Source: Tabrizicola sp. (GTDB lineage: Bacteria > Pseudomonadota > Alphaproteobacteria > Rhodobacterales > Rhodobacteraceae). Taken from it: DNA of 37,565 bases. The position numbers and the translations under genes were made by a program. Positions 37,494 through 37,565 of the stretch are shown in pieces. The stretch spans positions 75,338-112,902 of the forward strand of contig NZ_JAEULP010000049.1 in assembly GCF_016792905.1 (NCBI RefSeq). Reading direction: 5' to 3'. The notes below the pieces were generated by a model, which worked only from the letters and a program-made list of their open reading frames with translations, searched no databases and had not been told where the DNA came from. Every line of letters starts with the position of its first letter. Position 1 is the first letter of the stretch.

Positions 37494-37565
37494 ATGCAGG
37501 TCAGCGTCCGCGACAACAACGTCGAACAGGCTCTCCGTGCTCTGAAGAAGAAACTTCAGCGTGAA
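37494..37565 (+). CDS. rpsU: 30S ribosomal protein S21 (partial, N-terminal 24 residues)
   Basis: Reads MQVSVRDNNVEQALRALKKK and four more residues before the right edge. S21 begins with a beta strand of this type followed by the NVEQALRALKK helix, so the assignment is firm although the gene is cut. S21 binds the small subunit near the 3' end of 16S rRNA and helps start-codon selection. An AGGAAGGTGG purine-rich site precedes the ATG. Confidence 0.95.
   Translation, partial: MQVSVRDNNVEQALRALKKKLQRE

Overview
The window looks like a chromosomal segment of a GC-rich alphaproteobacterium, most likely Rhodobacterales (Rhodobacter/Paracoccus-type). The evidence is the codon usage, a TrcR/DUF1013 regulator, a COQ9-family protein, an HU-type histone-like protein, and the style of the dispersed palindromes. 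There is no phage, transposase, integrase, CRISPR array or plasmid gene. Almost every base belongs to a well-packed, intact gene.

Layout. (1) 1-2750, minus strand: a thiamine ABC transporter, thiB-thiP, behind a TPP riboswitch; thiP runs off the left edge. (2) 2820-6460, minus: three tandem glycosyltransferase genes, the last one fused to a methyltransferase-like C-terminal domain. (3) 6510-8690: a YafY/WYL-type regulator divergent from a glutathione S-transferase gene, then a VOC/glyoxalase-fold protein and an HU protein. (4) 8848-11976: AMP nucleosidase, a SAM methyltransferase and a divergent SDR/epimerase-like protein. (5) 12070-21470: a complete xylose regulon. The minus-strand operon xylF-xylH-xylG-xylB-xylA imports xylose and takes it to xylulose-5-phosphate. 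The divergent plus-strand pair is a ROK-family repressor and a cytoplasmic GH3 glycosidase. The 498-bp divergent intergenic region carries three copies of a short motif, two of them inside a longer near-identical repeat. (6) 21520-23580: a YihY/BrkB membrane protein and an aldo/keto reductase. (7) 23588-31730: glutamate synthase, with gltD and gltB on the same strand but separated by three unrelated small genes. (8) 31731-33590: UppP and an NDUFA9-like SDR protein. (9) 33700-33870: tRNA-Leu(CAG) with its own promoter and terminator. (10) 33907-37565: TrcR, a secreted RNase T2, a quinone oxidoreductase, a COQ9 protein, and the first codons of rpsU at the right edge.

How the parts work together. 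The xyl block is a self-contained sensing, uptake and catabolic unit, with tight translational coupling through ATGA and TGATG junctions. The GH3 enzyme co-directed with the repressor probably releases sugar from an imported oligosaccharide, although its motifs are of the NagZ type. GltB and GltD form the ammonia-assimilating GOGAT. UppP recycles the undecaprenyl carrier and the three glycosyltransferases probably build a surface glycan, but nothing links those two loci directly.

The features most worth a second look are the glycosyltransferase-methyltransferase fusion and its gene cluster, the repeated motif upstream of the xyl operon, the interrupted glt locus, and several hairpin or palindromic elements between convergent genes. 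I did not find a clear, wholly new multi-gene system.
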